Source: Sphingobium sp. BYY-5
Lineage (GTDB): Bacteria > Pseudomonadota > Alphaproteobacteria > Sphingomonadales > Sphingomonadaceae
Assembly: GCF_022758885.1 (NCBI RefSeq)
Contig: NZ_JALEBH010000002.1
Span: 938,501-1,002,500 of the forward strand
Reading direction: 5' to 3'
Length of the DNA stretch: 64,000 nt
Positions 26,373 through 34,751 of the stretch are shown here, piece after piece (the stretch's first letter is position 1; each line of letters begins with the position of its first letter). The position numbers were made by a program, and so were the translations under genes. The notes beneath the pieces were generated by a model. It ran no database searches, was not told the origin of the DNA, and saw only the letters and a program-made list of their open reading frames with translations.

Positions 26373-28189
26373 GACGCGATCAAACCTTCATCTCCATGGT
26401 GGCACAATATGCGGCTGACCCCGGCCGATCCTTTATCCAGCGGATGGCGGGGTGGCGGGGTGGTGTTGCAAAGCCCATTCACGCGCACAGCGCAACGGGG
26501 CAGGAAGCGGCAGAGGTCGGGATGATCCCCGGCCATGCCGATCGGCGGTGGCGACTGTCCGGCATGGCTTTCCTCCAGCCAGCCCGCGCGCATTTCCGGC
26601 ACCGACCCGATCAGCAGGTCGGTATAGGGGTGGAAGGGCGCCGCCTGAAAAGCCGCGCGCGGCCCCATCTCGACCATCGTCCCGGCATAGAGGACAAGAA
26701 TATCGTCGCAGATCGCCCGCACGGTCGAAATATCATGGCTGATGAACATGGTCGCGATCCCCAGTTCCCGTCGCAGCTCCGCCATAAGGTCGAGGATCGC
26801 CGCACCCACCACCGTATCCAGCGCCGACGTCACCTCATCACACAGGATCAGTTGCGGGTCGGCGGCCAGTGCGCGGGCCAGATTGACGCGCTGCTTCTGG
26901 CCCCCGGAAAGACCCCCGATATTGCGGTCGATGAGGCTCGCAGGCAGGCGGATCAGATCGAGCAGCTCCAGCACCCGCATGTGTGCGGCATTGCCCTTGA
27001 GGCCGTGATAGAAGGCCAGCGGCCGCTCCAATATCTGCCCCACGCTATGCGCGGGATTGAGCGCCGTGTCGGCATTCTGGAACACCAGTTGCACCCGGCG
27101 GAACTGCTCGCGGCTGCGCCCGGCCAGACCCGGCGGCAACGGTTCGCCGTCCAGCAGCACCTGTCCGCTCGCGGGCGGCAACAGCCCGGCAATGACCCGC
27201 GCGATAGTGGATTTGCCCGATCCGGACTCGCCGATCACCCCCAGCGTCGCGCCGCGCTCGATCGTCAGGTTGATATCACGCAGCACCGGCACGCGCGGCC
27301 GTCCATCCTTGCTGATCTTGCCATAGCCCGCCGTCATGCCCCGGATCTCCAGCAGCGGCGCGGAGGGCAGGTTGGCCTTCGCGGGCGTCGGCCGGATCGC
27401 CGGGCGCGCGGCGGCCATCAGCGTTCGGGTATAATCGTCGGTCGGCGCGTGCAATATCTGGGCCGCCTCGCCCGCCTCGCGGATGCGCCCCTGACTGAGC
27501 ACGACGATCTGGTCCGCCATCTGCGCCACCACTGCCAGGTCGTGCGAGACGTAGATGGCGGTCGCCCCGCGCTCCAGCACTACTGCCTTGAACGCGCGCA
27601 GCACCTCGATCTGGGTGGTGACGTCCAGCGCGGTGGTCGGCTCGTCCAGGATGACCAGTTCGGGATCGGTGATCAGCGCCATCGCCGCCATCAGCCGCTG
27701 CAACTGCCCGCCCGACAATTGATGCGGGTAGCGCGACCCGATCGTGTCGGGGAAGGGCAGGGCGAGCGCGCGGAACAGCTCAACCGCTTTCGTCTCGGCC
27801 TGTGCGCGCGACATCAGGCCGTGGATCAGCGCCGGTTCCACAACCTGATCCATGATGGTGCGCGACGGGTTGAAGGCGGACGCGGCGCTCTGCGCGATAT
27901 AGGCGATGCGGTTGCCGCGCAGGCTGGCAAGCCCCTTGGCGTCGAGCGCACGAATGTCGGCGTCGCCCACGCGGATGCTGCCACCCGCAATTGTCGCGCC
28001 CGGCCGGGCATGGCCCAGCAGCGTCAGCGCGATGGTGGTCTTGCCCGACCCGGATTCCCCGATCAGCGCCAGCACTTCGCCGCGCTTCAGCGCGAAATCG
28101 ATGCCGCTGACGATGGGAAATGTCTCGCCCGCCGCATTGCGCGCGGTGACGGTCAGGTCTTTCACCTCGACATGGATGGTCTCGCTCAT
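26369..28189 (-). CDS. ABC importer ATPase with two fused nucleotide-binding domains (DppDF/GsiA-like)
   Basis: 606 residues with two complete NBDs: GESGSGKTTIALTLLG / LSGGQLQRL / VILDEPT in the first half and GESGSGKSTIARVIAG / LSGGQKQRV / ILCDEVTSALD in the second. An oligopeptide-type C-terminal cluster with cysteines (CRFLPRCAVRVNGLC) is present. It powers the DppB/DppC permease encoded upstream in the operon. Substrates of the family are peptides, opines, nickel chelates or glutathione; the neighbours favour an opine- or polyamine-like compound. Confidence 0.94.
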   Translation of the reverse strand: MSETIHVEVKDLTVTARNAAGETFPIVSGIDFALKRGEVLALIGESGSGKTTIALTLLGHARPGATIAGGSIRVGDADIRALDAKGLASLRGNRIAYIAQSAASAFNPSRTIMDQVVEPALIHGLMSRAQAETKAVELFRALALPFPDTIGSRYPHQLSGGQLQRLMAAMALITDPELVILDEPTTALDVTTQIEVLRAFKAVVLERGATAIYVSHDLAVVAQMADQIVVLSQGRIREAGEAAQILHAPTDDYTRTLMAAARPAIRPTPAKANLPSAPLLEIRGMTAGYGKISKDGRPRVPVLRDINLTIERGATLGVIGESGSGKSTIARVIAGLLPPASGQVLLDGEPLPPGLAGRSREQFRRVQLVFQNADTALNPAHSVGQILERPLAFYHGLKGNAAHMRVLELLDLIRLPASLIDRNIGGLSGGQKQRVNLARALAADPQLILCDEVTSALDTVVGAAILDLMAELRRELGIATMFISHDISTVRAICDDILVLYAGTMVEMGPRAAFQAAPFHPYTDLLIGSVPEMRAGWLEESHAGQSPPPIGMAGDHPDLCRFLPRCAVRVNGLCNTTPPPRHPLDKGSAGVSRILCHHGDEGLIAS

Positions 28190-29013
28190 ACACGCTTCCC
28201 CTGACCGGGCAGCGCATCGATCAGCAGGTTTACTCCCACGGTCAGCGTGGCGATAGCCACGGCGGGGGCGAGGATGGCGAGCGCGCCTTCGCCCAGCCCC
28301 GAAATATTCTCGCGCACCAGCGATCCAAGATCGGCGTCGGGCGGCTGTACGCCCAGCCCCAGGAAGCTGAGGCCCGACAGCAGCAGCACGATGAACACGA
28401 AGCGCAGCCCGAAATCGGCGAGCAGCGGGTGGATCATGTTGGGCAGGACTTCGGCGATGGCGATGTGAAACCGCCCTTCGCCTCGCGCCTTCGCCACCTG
28501 CACATAGTCCATCTGCGCCAGATTGACCGCCAGCGCGCGGGCGATGCGATAATTGCCCGGCACATAGGTCAGCGCCGCGATCAGCAGCAACAGCGGCAGC
28601 GACGATCCGAACGCCGCCACCAGCACCAGCGAGAAAATCTTCGACGGAATGGAGATCAGCATGTCCATGAAGCGCGACAGCGGCTCGTCCACCTTGGGGC
28701 CGCCCACCGCCGCGGTGAGCGCCAGTGCCGTGCCGGTCGTGCTCGCCAGCAGCGCGGCGGCGGCGGCCAGCGTCACCGTATAGCGCGCGCCCCAGAGCAA
28801 CCGGCTCAGCACGTCGCGGCCCAGATAGTCGCTGCCCAGCATATGGGCGGCGGACGATCCGTCGAACACGTCATAGGCGACGAACGCGCCAACCGGATAG
28901 GGCGCCAGCATCGGCCCGAACAAGGCGGCGAGCAGCCAGAACAGTACCAGCGTCAGGCCGATCTTGCCCGACAGCGGCAGGGCTTTGACCCTTCGGAGAG
29001 CGGCGATCCTCAT
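28186..29013 (-). CDS. ABC importer permease (DppC/OppC type)
   Basis: 275 residues from ATG 29013, which overlaps the preceding permease stop (ATGA); a longer in-frame extension to 29436 is antisense/out-of-frame to the other permease and rejected. Six membrane segments are likely. The coupling (EAA) loop is ALAVNLAQMDYVQVAKARGEG with GRFHIAIAEVLPN, and the family C-terminal motif LSFLGLGVQPPDADLGSLV is intact. Confidence 0.92.
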   Translation of the reverse strand: MRIAALRRVKALPLSGKIGLTLVLFWLLAALFGPMLAPYPVGAFVAYDVFDGSSAAHMLGSDYLGRDVLSRLLWGARYTVTLAAAAALLASTTGTALALTAAVGGPKVDEPLSRFMDMLISIPSKIFSLVLVAAFGSSLPLLLLIAALTYVPGNYRIARALAVNLAQMDYVQVAKARGEGRFHIAIAEVLPNMIHPLLADFGLRFVFIVLLLSGLSFLGLGVQPPDADLGSLVRENISGLGEGALAILAPAVAIATLTVGVNLLIDALPGQGKRV

Positions 29014-29990
29014 TGCGCGCGCAGCCTGGGGTTGGCGAGGATCGCGGTCACGTCCGCGATCAGCATCAGGATCAGATAGGCGGCGCAAAATATCATCGCG
29101 CAGGCCTGGAGCAGCGGCATGTCGCGGCTGGTGACGGCATTGACCATCAGGCTGGCTAGCCCCGGATAGTTGAAGATGGTTTCCACGATCACCGCGCCGC
29201 CCAGCAGATAGGACAGGCTCAGCGCCATGGCGTTGACGATCGGCGCGATCGCATTGGGCATGATATGTTTCAGCACGACCTGCACCGGCGCGACGCCCTT
29301 CAGCACTGCCATCTCGACATAGGGCCGGTCCATCTGGTCGATCACCGCCGCCCGCGTCATCCGCGCCATCTGCGCGATGACGATGACGCTCAAGGTCAGG
29401 ATCGGCATGGCGACCCCGCGCAGATAATCGCCCCAACCCATCTCGTCCGACACCAAAGCGATCGAGGGCAGCCAGCGCAGCTTGACCGAAAAGATCAGCA
29501 CCGCGATCGTCGCGACCAGAAATTCGGGCACCGCGACCATCGAAAGAGTGGCGATATTCAACGCCCGGTCGATCCGTCCGCCCCTGTTCATCGCCGATCC
29601 GATGCCGATCGCCAGCGCCACGGGCACGGCGACCAGCGCCGTCAGCGCGGCCAGCAGCAGGCTGTTGGGCAGGCGGCTGGAAATCACCTCGGACACCGGC
29701 ATGTTGGCGACCAGCGACTGGCCCGGATCGCCGCTCAGCATCCCCGTCAGCCAGCTTGCGTAACGGACCGGCGCGGGCCGATCGAGGCCCATTTCATGGC
29801 GCAGCGCCGCAACCTGCTCGACCGTGGCGCTTTGCCCCAGCGCTTCCTGCGCGGCATCGCCGGGCAGCAATTGCGCGATGACGAAGATCGTCACCGACAC
29901 CAGGAACAGCGTCAGCAGCGACGATGCAAAGCGTTTGCCGATCAGGACCAGCGCGGCCTTCAGGCCGCTGGAAGTCGCAGCGCCTGCCAT
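29010..29990 (-). CDS. ABC importer permease (DppB/OppB type)
   Basis: 326 residues. ATG 29990 shares its A with the stop of the binding-protein gene (TGATG); a GTG at 30005 is possible but less coupled. N-terminal LLTLFLVSVTIFVIAQLLPGD is the DppB hallmark, the large first periplasmic loop follows, and the EAA loop is DQMDRPYVEMAVLKGVAPVQ with HIMPNAIAPIV. It forms the translocation channel with the DppC-type protein. Confidence 0.92.
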   Translation of the reverse strand: MAGAATSSGLKAALVLIGKRFASSLLTLFLVSVTIFVIAQLLPGDAAQEALGQSATVEQVAALRHEMGLDRPAPVRYASWLTGMLSGDPGQSLVANMPVSEVISSRLPNSLLLAALTALVAVPVALAIGIGSAMNRGGRIDRALNIATLSMVAVPEFLVATIAVLIFSVKLRWLPSIALVSDEMGWGDYLRGVAMPILTLSVIVIAQMARMTRAAVIDQMDRPYVEMAVLKGVAPVQVVLKHIMPNAIAPIVNAMALSLSYLLGGAVIVETIFNYPGLASLMVNAVTSRDMPLLQACAMIFCAAYLILMLIADVTAILANPRLRAQ

Positions 29991-31531
29991 CAGCCTTCCC
30001 ACCACACATGTTCTGCGAACTGATAGCCCATCAGGCCGCCCAGCGACACGGGATGCAGCCCTTTGAGCCGCCGGTCATAACCGTCGATCAGGCTGATGAA
30101 GACCGGAATGCCCACGCCGCAATGGGCGCGGACCAGCCCCTGCATCTCGCCGTAAAGCTGCTTGCGCCGGGCCTGATCGGATTCCCCCCGCGCTTCCAGC
30201 AACAGCCGGTCGAAACGCGGATTCTTCCATCCGCTCTCGTTCCACGCCGCATCGGATTTGTAGAAAAGGCTGAACAGCAGGTCGGCGGTCGGGCGCGGGT
30301 TGGTGTTGCCGAAGCCCAGCGGGTGCTTCATCCAGTGGGTCGACCAATAGCCGTCCGCCGGCACGCGATTGACCGCGAGGTTCAGGCCGACCCGCGACCC
30401 ATATTCCTGCAATATCGACGCCATGTCGACCGATCCGTCCGCCGCTGGCGAGGCATAGACCGGCAGGCGAACCCCACTCAGCCCCGCCCGTTGCAGATGC
30501 CAGCGCGCCTTGTCCAGATCGAGTACGGTCTGCGGCAGGTCGGCGCGATAATAGGGGTGAAAGGGCGGGATCGGCTGGTCGTTGGCGATGGTTGCATAAC
30601 CGCGATAGAGCGCCCGCTTGATCAGCGGCCGGTCGATCAGATACTTCATTGCGGCGACGAAATGCGGGTTGCCGGTCGGCAACTGGTCCTGCCGCATGAT
30701 GATGTTGGTGTAGAGGCCCGACTGGGTTTCCAGCAATCCATGGCCGCGCGACGCCACGATCCGCTTGGTCGATCGCGGATTGACCGCAATCACCAGTTGC
30801 ACATCGCCCGACAGCAGCGCGTTGACCCGGCTCACCTCGTCGGGAATGCCGATCAGCTCTATCTCGTCCAGCCAGGCCTTGCCCGATTTCCAGTAATTGG
30901 GGTTGCGCCGCACCAGCGTCCGCACGCCCGGCCGGAACTGCGTGCACATATAGGGGCCGGTGCCGTTGGCGGTGCTGAAATCGCGCGTGCCCGCGCGCAG
31001 GATCAGGAAATGGGATTGCGCCAATATGGCGGGCAGATCGGCATTGGGGCCGATCAGGCGGATGATGACATCCTGCTTGCCCGCCGCCTTCACCTCCGCG
31101 AACTGTTCGGCGATCGGCGCCATCTTCGAACCCGTCGCGGGGTTTTTGTGCCGCAGCAGCGACCAGACCACATCCTGCGCGGTGAGCGTCGCGCCATCGT
31201 GAAAGGTCACGCCCTTGCGCAGCCGGATATGCCAGATGGTCTGGTCGTTGCTCACGATCCGTTCGGCCAGCGCCGGGCGCGCGATCAGGTCGCCGCCCAT
31301 CACGGTCAGGCCGCTATAGAGCATATAATGGCGCACATAGTCGGTCGACAGCGCGCCCTTGGCCGGGTCGAGCGTGTCGGCGGTCGAGCTGGAGAGGCTG
31401 GCGACGCGGATGCGTCCGCCCCGGCGCGGCTTGCTGGCGGCCAGCGCGCCTTCAGGCAGCAGCAGCCCGGCGCCCCAGCCCAGCCCTGCGCCGATCAGCC
31501 CGCGTCGGGAAAGGGCGGCGAAATCCTCCAT
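29990..31531 (-). CDS. ABC substrate-binding protein, family 5 (DppA/OppA type), Tat signal
   Basis: 513 residues from ATG 31531 (TGATG overlap with the upstream oxidase). N-terminal SRRGLIGAGLGWGAGLLL is a twin-arginine-type signal, which is unusual for this family but known. SBP_bac_5 features: LDPAKGALSTDYVRHYMLYSGL, WHIRLRKGVTFHDGATLTAQDVVWSL, NPNYWKSGKAWLDEIELIGI. It captures the substrate in the periplasm, perhaps delivered by the TonB receptor at 34752-36899. The ligand is unknown. Confidence 0.92.
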   Translation of the reverse strand: MEDFAALSRRGLIGAGLGWGAGLLLPEGALAASKPRRGGRIRVASLSSSTADTLDPAKGALSTDYVRHYMLYSGLTVMGGDLIARPALAERIVSNDQTIWHIRLRKGVTFHDGATLTAQDVVWSLLRHKNPATGSKMAPIAEQFAEVKAAGKQDVIIRLIGPNADLPAILAQSHFLILRAGTRDFSTANGTGPYMCTQFRPGVRTLVRRNPNYWKSGKAWLDEIELIGIPDEVSRVNALLSGDVQLVIAVNPRSTKRIVASRGHGLLETQSGLYTNIIMRQDQLPTGNPHFVAAMKYLIDRPLIKRALYRGYATIANDQPIPPFHPYYRADLPQTVLDLDKARWHLQRAGLSGVRLPVYASPAADGSVDMASILQEYGSRVGLNLAVNRVPADGYWSTHWMKHPLGFGNTNPRPTADLLFSLFYKSDAAWNESGWKNPRFDRLLLEARGESDQARRKQLYGEMQGLVRAHCGVGIPVFISLIDGYDRRLKGLHPVSLGGLMGYQFAEHVWWEG

Positions 31532-32811
31532 CAATGGATCAGATCCTGCCATTTATACCACAGGCCCACCATCGGCAGGAACCAGGGCTTGCCGAAATGG
31601 CCCGGCACGCTCGGCCAGTCGAGATTACCCCAGGGATTGGCGGTCGCATCGCCGCCCATCACCCGCGCCATCTGCTGCCCCATATAGGTCGCCATCTGCA
31701 CGCCATGGCCGCTATAGCCCATGGAATAATATAGCCCGTCTTGTTCGCCCGCACGTGGCAGGCGGTCGGCGGTCAGGTCCACCATCCCGCCCCAGACATG
31801 GCTGATGCCTACGCTCTTCAACGCGGGGAACATCTCGCCCATCGTCTGTTCCAATATGCGCCCGCTCTTCTGGTCCGACCGGGGATCGCTGATCGCAAAG
31901 CGCGCGCGCCCGCCGAAGATCAGGCGATTGTCAGGCGCCAGCCGGAAATAATTGCCGATATTCTTGCTGGTCACATAATTGCGGCGGCCCGGCAGCAACC
32001 GGTCGACCAGCGCATCGTCCAGCGGATCGGTCGCGATGATGAAGCTGCCGACCGACACAATCCGTCGCCGGAAAAAGCCGAAGGGCGCGGTGGCCGGCGC
32101 ACCGCCGGTCGCGACTAGCAGCTGCGCTGCCACGACCCGCCCCTTGGGCGTCGTCACCCGCCAGCCGCCCGCCACGTGATCCATGCCGGTCACTTCTGCA
32201 TTCTCGAAAATCTTCGCACCTGCCCGCGCCGCCGCCTCGGCCAGGCCGACGCCGAAACGTCCGGGATGGAGTTGCGCGCTGGTCGTCTGGATCAGCGCGC
32301 CGTGGAAAGCATCCGACCCCACTTCCTCAGCGATGCGTTCGGGCGGCACCAGCCGGACATTCTCGTCCACTTCCGCCGCCAGCAGGTCATGCGCGCGGAC
32401 CAGCTTGTCATAATGGGCGGGCTTGGCCGCCAGTTTCACCCGGCCGCACCGGCGAAAGGCGCAATCGATGCCTTCTTCCGCTGCGATCCGTTCGACCAGG
32501 TCGACCGCGTCGCAATGGACGCGATAATAGGCCTTGGCGATGTCCTTGCTGAACCGCGCGGACAGCGCCCCATAATCGTGGGCCGTGCCGTTGTTGCACT
32601 GGCCGCCATTGCGTCCCGAAGCCTCTCCGGCCACCCGGCCTCTCTCCAGCAGTATGACGCTCGCGCCTTGCTTGGCCAGCGCCAACGCCGCCGACAGCCC
32701 GGTGAAACCGCCGCCGATGATGGCGACATCCACCTTGCCCTCGACCGCGCCTTGCGCCCCGCCGGTAAAGGCGGGGGCGCTGGCCAGCCAGTAGGAGAGG
32801 GGGGAGGTCAT
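31531..32811 (-). CDS. PuuB-like FAD amine oxidoreductase
   Basis: 426 residues. FAD fold VAIIGGGFTGLSAALALAKQG near residue 29, then GRNGGQCNNG, typical of gamma-glutamylputrescine oxidase and related enzymes (PuuB/OrdL). The C-terminal MGYSGHGVQMATYMGQQMA closes the flavin site. It should oxidise a primary or secondary amine to an aldehyde and ammonia. Placement six bases after the HAD gene and directly before the importer makes it part of the same pathway as the three-subunit dehydrogenase. Confidence 0.88.
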   Translation of the reverse strand: MTSPLSYWLASAPAFTGGAQGAVEGKVDVAIIGGGFTGLSAALALAKQGASVILLERGRVAGEASGRNGGQCNNGTAHDYGALSARFSKDIAKAYYRVHCDAVDLVERIAAEEGIDCAFRRCGRVKLAAKPAHYDKLVRAHDLLAAEVDENVRLVPPERIAEEVGSDAFHGALIQTTSAQLHPGRFGVGLAEAAARAGAKIFENAEVTGMDHVAGGWRVTTPKGRVVAAQLLVATGGAPATAPFGFFRRRIVSVGSFIIATDPLDDALVDRLLPGRRNYVTSKNIGNYFRLAPDNRLIFGGRARFAISDPRSDQKSGRILEQTMGEMFPALKSVGISHVWGGMVDLTADRLPRAGEQDGLYYSMGYSGHGVQMATYMGQQMARVMGGDATANPWGNLDWPSVPGHFGKPWFLPMVGLWYKWQDLIH

Positions 32812-32817
32812 GTTGCC

Positions 32818-33486
32818 TTACAGGCCCACGACCGCCGGCAGCGCGCCGATATGCGGGATTTCGACGTCGCGATAAAAGGCGTTGGATGGCTCATGCCCGC
32901 GTCCCACGAACACACGGCAGCCGAAATGCAGGTCGGTCGCCGTATTCTGGTCGTATCGGAAGCTGGAGGAGACATGCATCATCTCTTCGGGCTTCGCGCC
33001 GAGCTGGTCGAACATATATTCGAACGCCTGCATCCGTGGCTTGTAGGCCTGCGCCATCTGCGCGGTATAGACCGCGTGGAAGGGCGCGCCCAGCATCCCG
33101 ACATTATGATGGATCTGGTCGTTCATCGCATTGGACAGGATGACGAGCGGGATCTTGTCGCCGATCTTGCCAAGGCCGCCCGGCACATCCTCATGCGGAC
33201 CCCAGGTCGGTACGGCATTGTAGACCGCATCCGCATCGGCTTCGCGATACTCGACACCCCATTTCTTGCAGGTGCGGGAAAGCGAGTTGCGGATGATCTC
33301 CTGATAGGGTTCCCACGGACCCATCACCTGGTCGAACCGGTATGCGCCCCAGTCCTTGCAGAAGGCGGGCAGGTTTTCCGCCGCGACGCGATCGGCCATG
33401 AAGGCGGTCGCCATCTCGGTCATGCGGAAACGGGTCAGCGTGCCATAGCAGTCGAAACTGATATATTTGGGCCGGAAATTGGGCAT
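32818..33486 (-). CDS. HAD-superfamily hydrolase (haloacid dehalogenase type II-like)
   Basis: 222 residues from ATG 33486, which is preceded by AAGGA; ATG 33504 would add six residues. Motif I FDCYGTLTRF (nucleophilic Asp), motif II LSNAMND, the Lys in QAYKPRMQAF and the final block MMHVSSSFRYD are present. It is named after L-2-haloacid dehalogenase, but family members in amine operons need not be dehalogenases. It appears to be the first gene of the nine-gene operon. Confidence 0.83.
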   Translation of the reverse strand: MPNFRPKYISFDCYGTLTRFRMTEMATAFMADRVAAENLPAFCKDWGAYRFDQVMGPWEPYQEIIRNSLSRTCKKWGVEYREADADAVYNAVPTWGPHEDVPGGLGKIGDKIPLVILSNAMNDQIHHNVGMLGAPFHAVYTAQMAQAYKPRMQAFEYMFDQLGAKPEEMMHVSSSFRYDQNTATDLHFGCRVFVGRGHEPSNAFYRDVEIPHIGALPAVVGL

Positions 33487-33504
33487 CGGCGGAACGTCCT
33501 TCAT

Positions 33505-33724
33505 GGGTTCGACGGAGGGCTTGGAAAGCCCTGTGACAAGAACATTACGGCATGGCGGAGCCGGAACATGCGCCCGATTGCTCCGGGTCGGGACGCAGAT
33601 TCACGACTTTATCGCGATCCTTTCGGCATAGTTTGCCGCGCTCCCGACCGGGCCGCAATCAGCACGTCCGGCCGGGACAAAAAGGGACGATCGGGCGGAT
33701 CGGACGGCATGGAATATCGTCCGT
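33505..33724. promoter_or_regulatory. upstream region of the nine-gene amine operon
   Basis: 220 bases without a gene between the HAD and GhrA-like genes. It should hold the operon promoter. A small perfect hairpin, AGGGCTT-GGA-AAGCCCT (33516-33532), lies just before the first possible start codon and would be in the leader RNA. Confidence 0.4.
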
Positions 33725-34651
33725 TCAATAACCTCGATTGCGCGCGACTTCACCGTCCAGCGGTTCACCCGCCTCATGACGCCGGATATTGGCGATCAGG
33801 ACGCGGGCGGCGCTGTCCGCACGGGTCATGCTGGCGACATGGGGGGTGATGATGATGCGGGGATGCGCCCAAAAAGGGTGATCGCCGGGCAGCGGCTCAG
33901 GATCGGTGACGTCCAGGACCGCGCCGGAAAGATGCCCTTCGTCCAGCAAGGACAGCAGATCCTGCTCCACCAGATGACCACCTCGCCCGACATTGATGAG
34001 GGCCGCGCCTTTCGGCAGTCGGGATAGGCTATCCCGGCACAAAATGCCGCGTGTCGCGTCGGTCAGCGGCAACAGGCAGATGAGGATGTCGCATTCCGCC
34101 AGAAACGCCGCCATCCCCGCCGCGCCCGCATGGCAGGTCACGCCGTCGATCTGGTGGGCGGAACGGCTCCATCCCGACAGCGGAAAGCCGAATGGGGCGA
34201 GCGCCTTCAGCACCGCCTGCCCCAGATTGCCCAGCCCCATCACGCCCACCCGCCGCTCGCCCGCCGGCACCAGCTTGATCGGCGACCAGCGCGCTTCGCC
34301 TTGCGCCACGCGATAATCGATCAGGTTCCGGTGCAGCGCCAGTGTGGCCATCGCTGCATATTCGACCATGCCTGCGGTGATGCCCGGCTCGATCATGCGC
34401 ACGACGCGGACATGGGGTGGCAGGCGGGTCATGTCGAACTGGTCGATCCCCGCGCCGATCGAAAACAGGATTTCGAGGCGCGGCAGGCTGGCGATCAGTT
34501 CAGCCGACGGGCTCCAGGCCGCCAGATAGCGGACGGCGGCGGGATCATGCGGCTCCGACGGATCGGCAAAGCCGACATCGGGCGCTTCCGCCGCAAAAAT
34601 CTCGCGCCAGATGCGGCCGCGTTCGGGATCGGATGTGTAGAGCAGGGTCAT
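33725..34651 (-). CDS. GhrA-like D-2-hydroxyacid dehydrogenase (glyoxylate/hydroxypyruvate reductase)
   Basis: 308 residues from ATG 34651, preceded by GAAGG; an upstream ATG at 34696 adds 15 unlikely residues. NAD(P) fold VGVMGLGNLGQAVLKAL, then INVGRGGHLVEQDLL (Arg) and the catalytic His in ITPHVASMT are seen, with the Glu of the triad around TDPEPLPGDHP. GhrA-like proteins reduce glyoxylate or hydroxypyruvate with NADPH. If the cluster degrades an opine- or glycine-type amine, glyoxylate would be a natural product for it to remove. Confidence 0.85.
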   Translation of the reverse strand: MTLLYTSDPERGRIWREIFAAEAPDVGFADPSEPHDPAAVRYLAAWSPSAELIASLPRLEILFSIGAGIDQFDMTRLPPHVRVVRMIEPGITAGMVEYAAMATLALHRNLIDYRVAQGEARWSPIKLVPAGERRVGVMGLGNLGQAVLKALAPFGFPLSGWSRSAHQIDGVTCHAGAAGMAAFLAECDILICLLPLTDATRGILCRDSLSRLPKGAALINVGRGGHLVEQDLLSLLDEGHLSGAVLDVTDPEPLPGDHPFWAHPRIIITPHVASMTRADSAARVLIANIRRHEAGEPLDGEVARNRGY

Positions 34652-34720
34652 GCAGGCGACCTTCGGGCAAAAAAGAAGCCGCCGATACCCTCCCACCTTG
34701 GAAGAAGAGTAGCGGCGGCC

Positions 34721-34742
34721 GTCGGGACATGTCCGTCCCGAC
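34721..34742. terminator. hairpin behind the TonB receptor gene
   Basis: GTCGGGAC-ATGTCC-GTCCCGAC, a perfect 8-bp stem ten bases after the receptor stop. There is no T-run, so a moderate terminator at best. Confidence 0.55.
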
Positions 34743-34751
34743 CGTCATTCA

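Noticed and set aside
32818-33486. Reading the HAD protein as a true haloacid dehalogenase for halogenated pollutants
   Set aside because: The motifs only place it in the HAD type II family; its operon is for amine uptake and oxidation, so dehalogenation is not supported.
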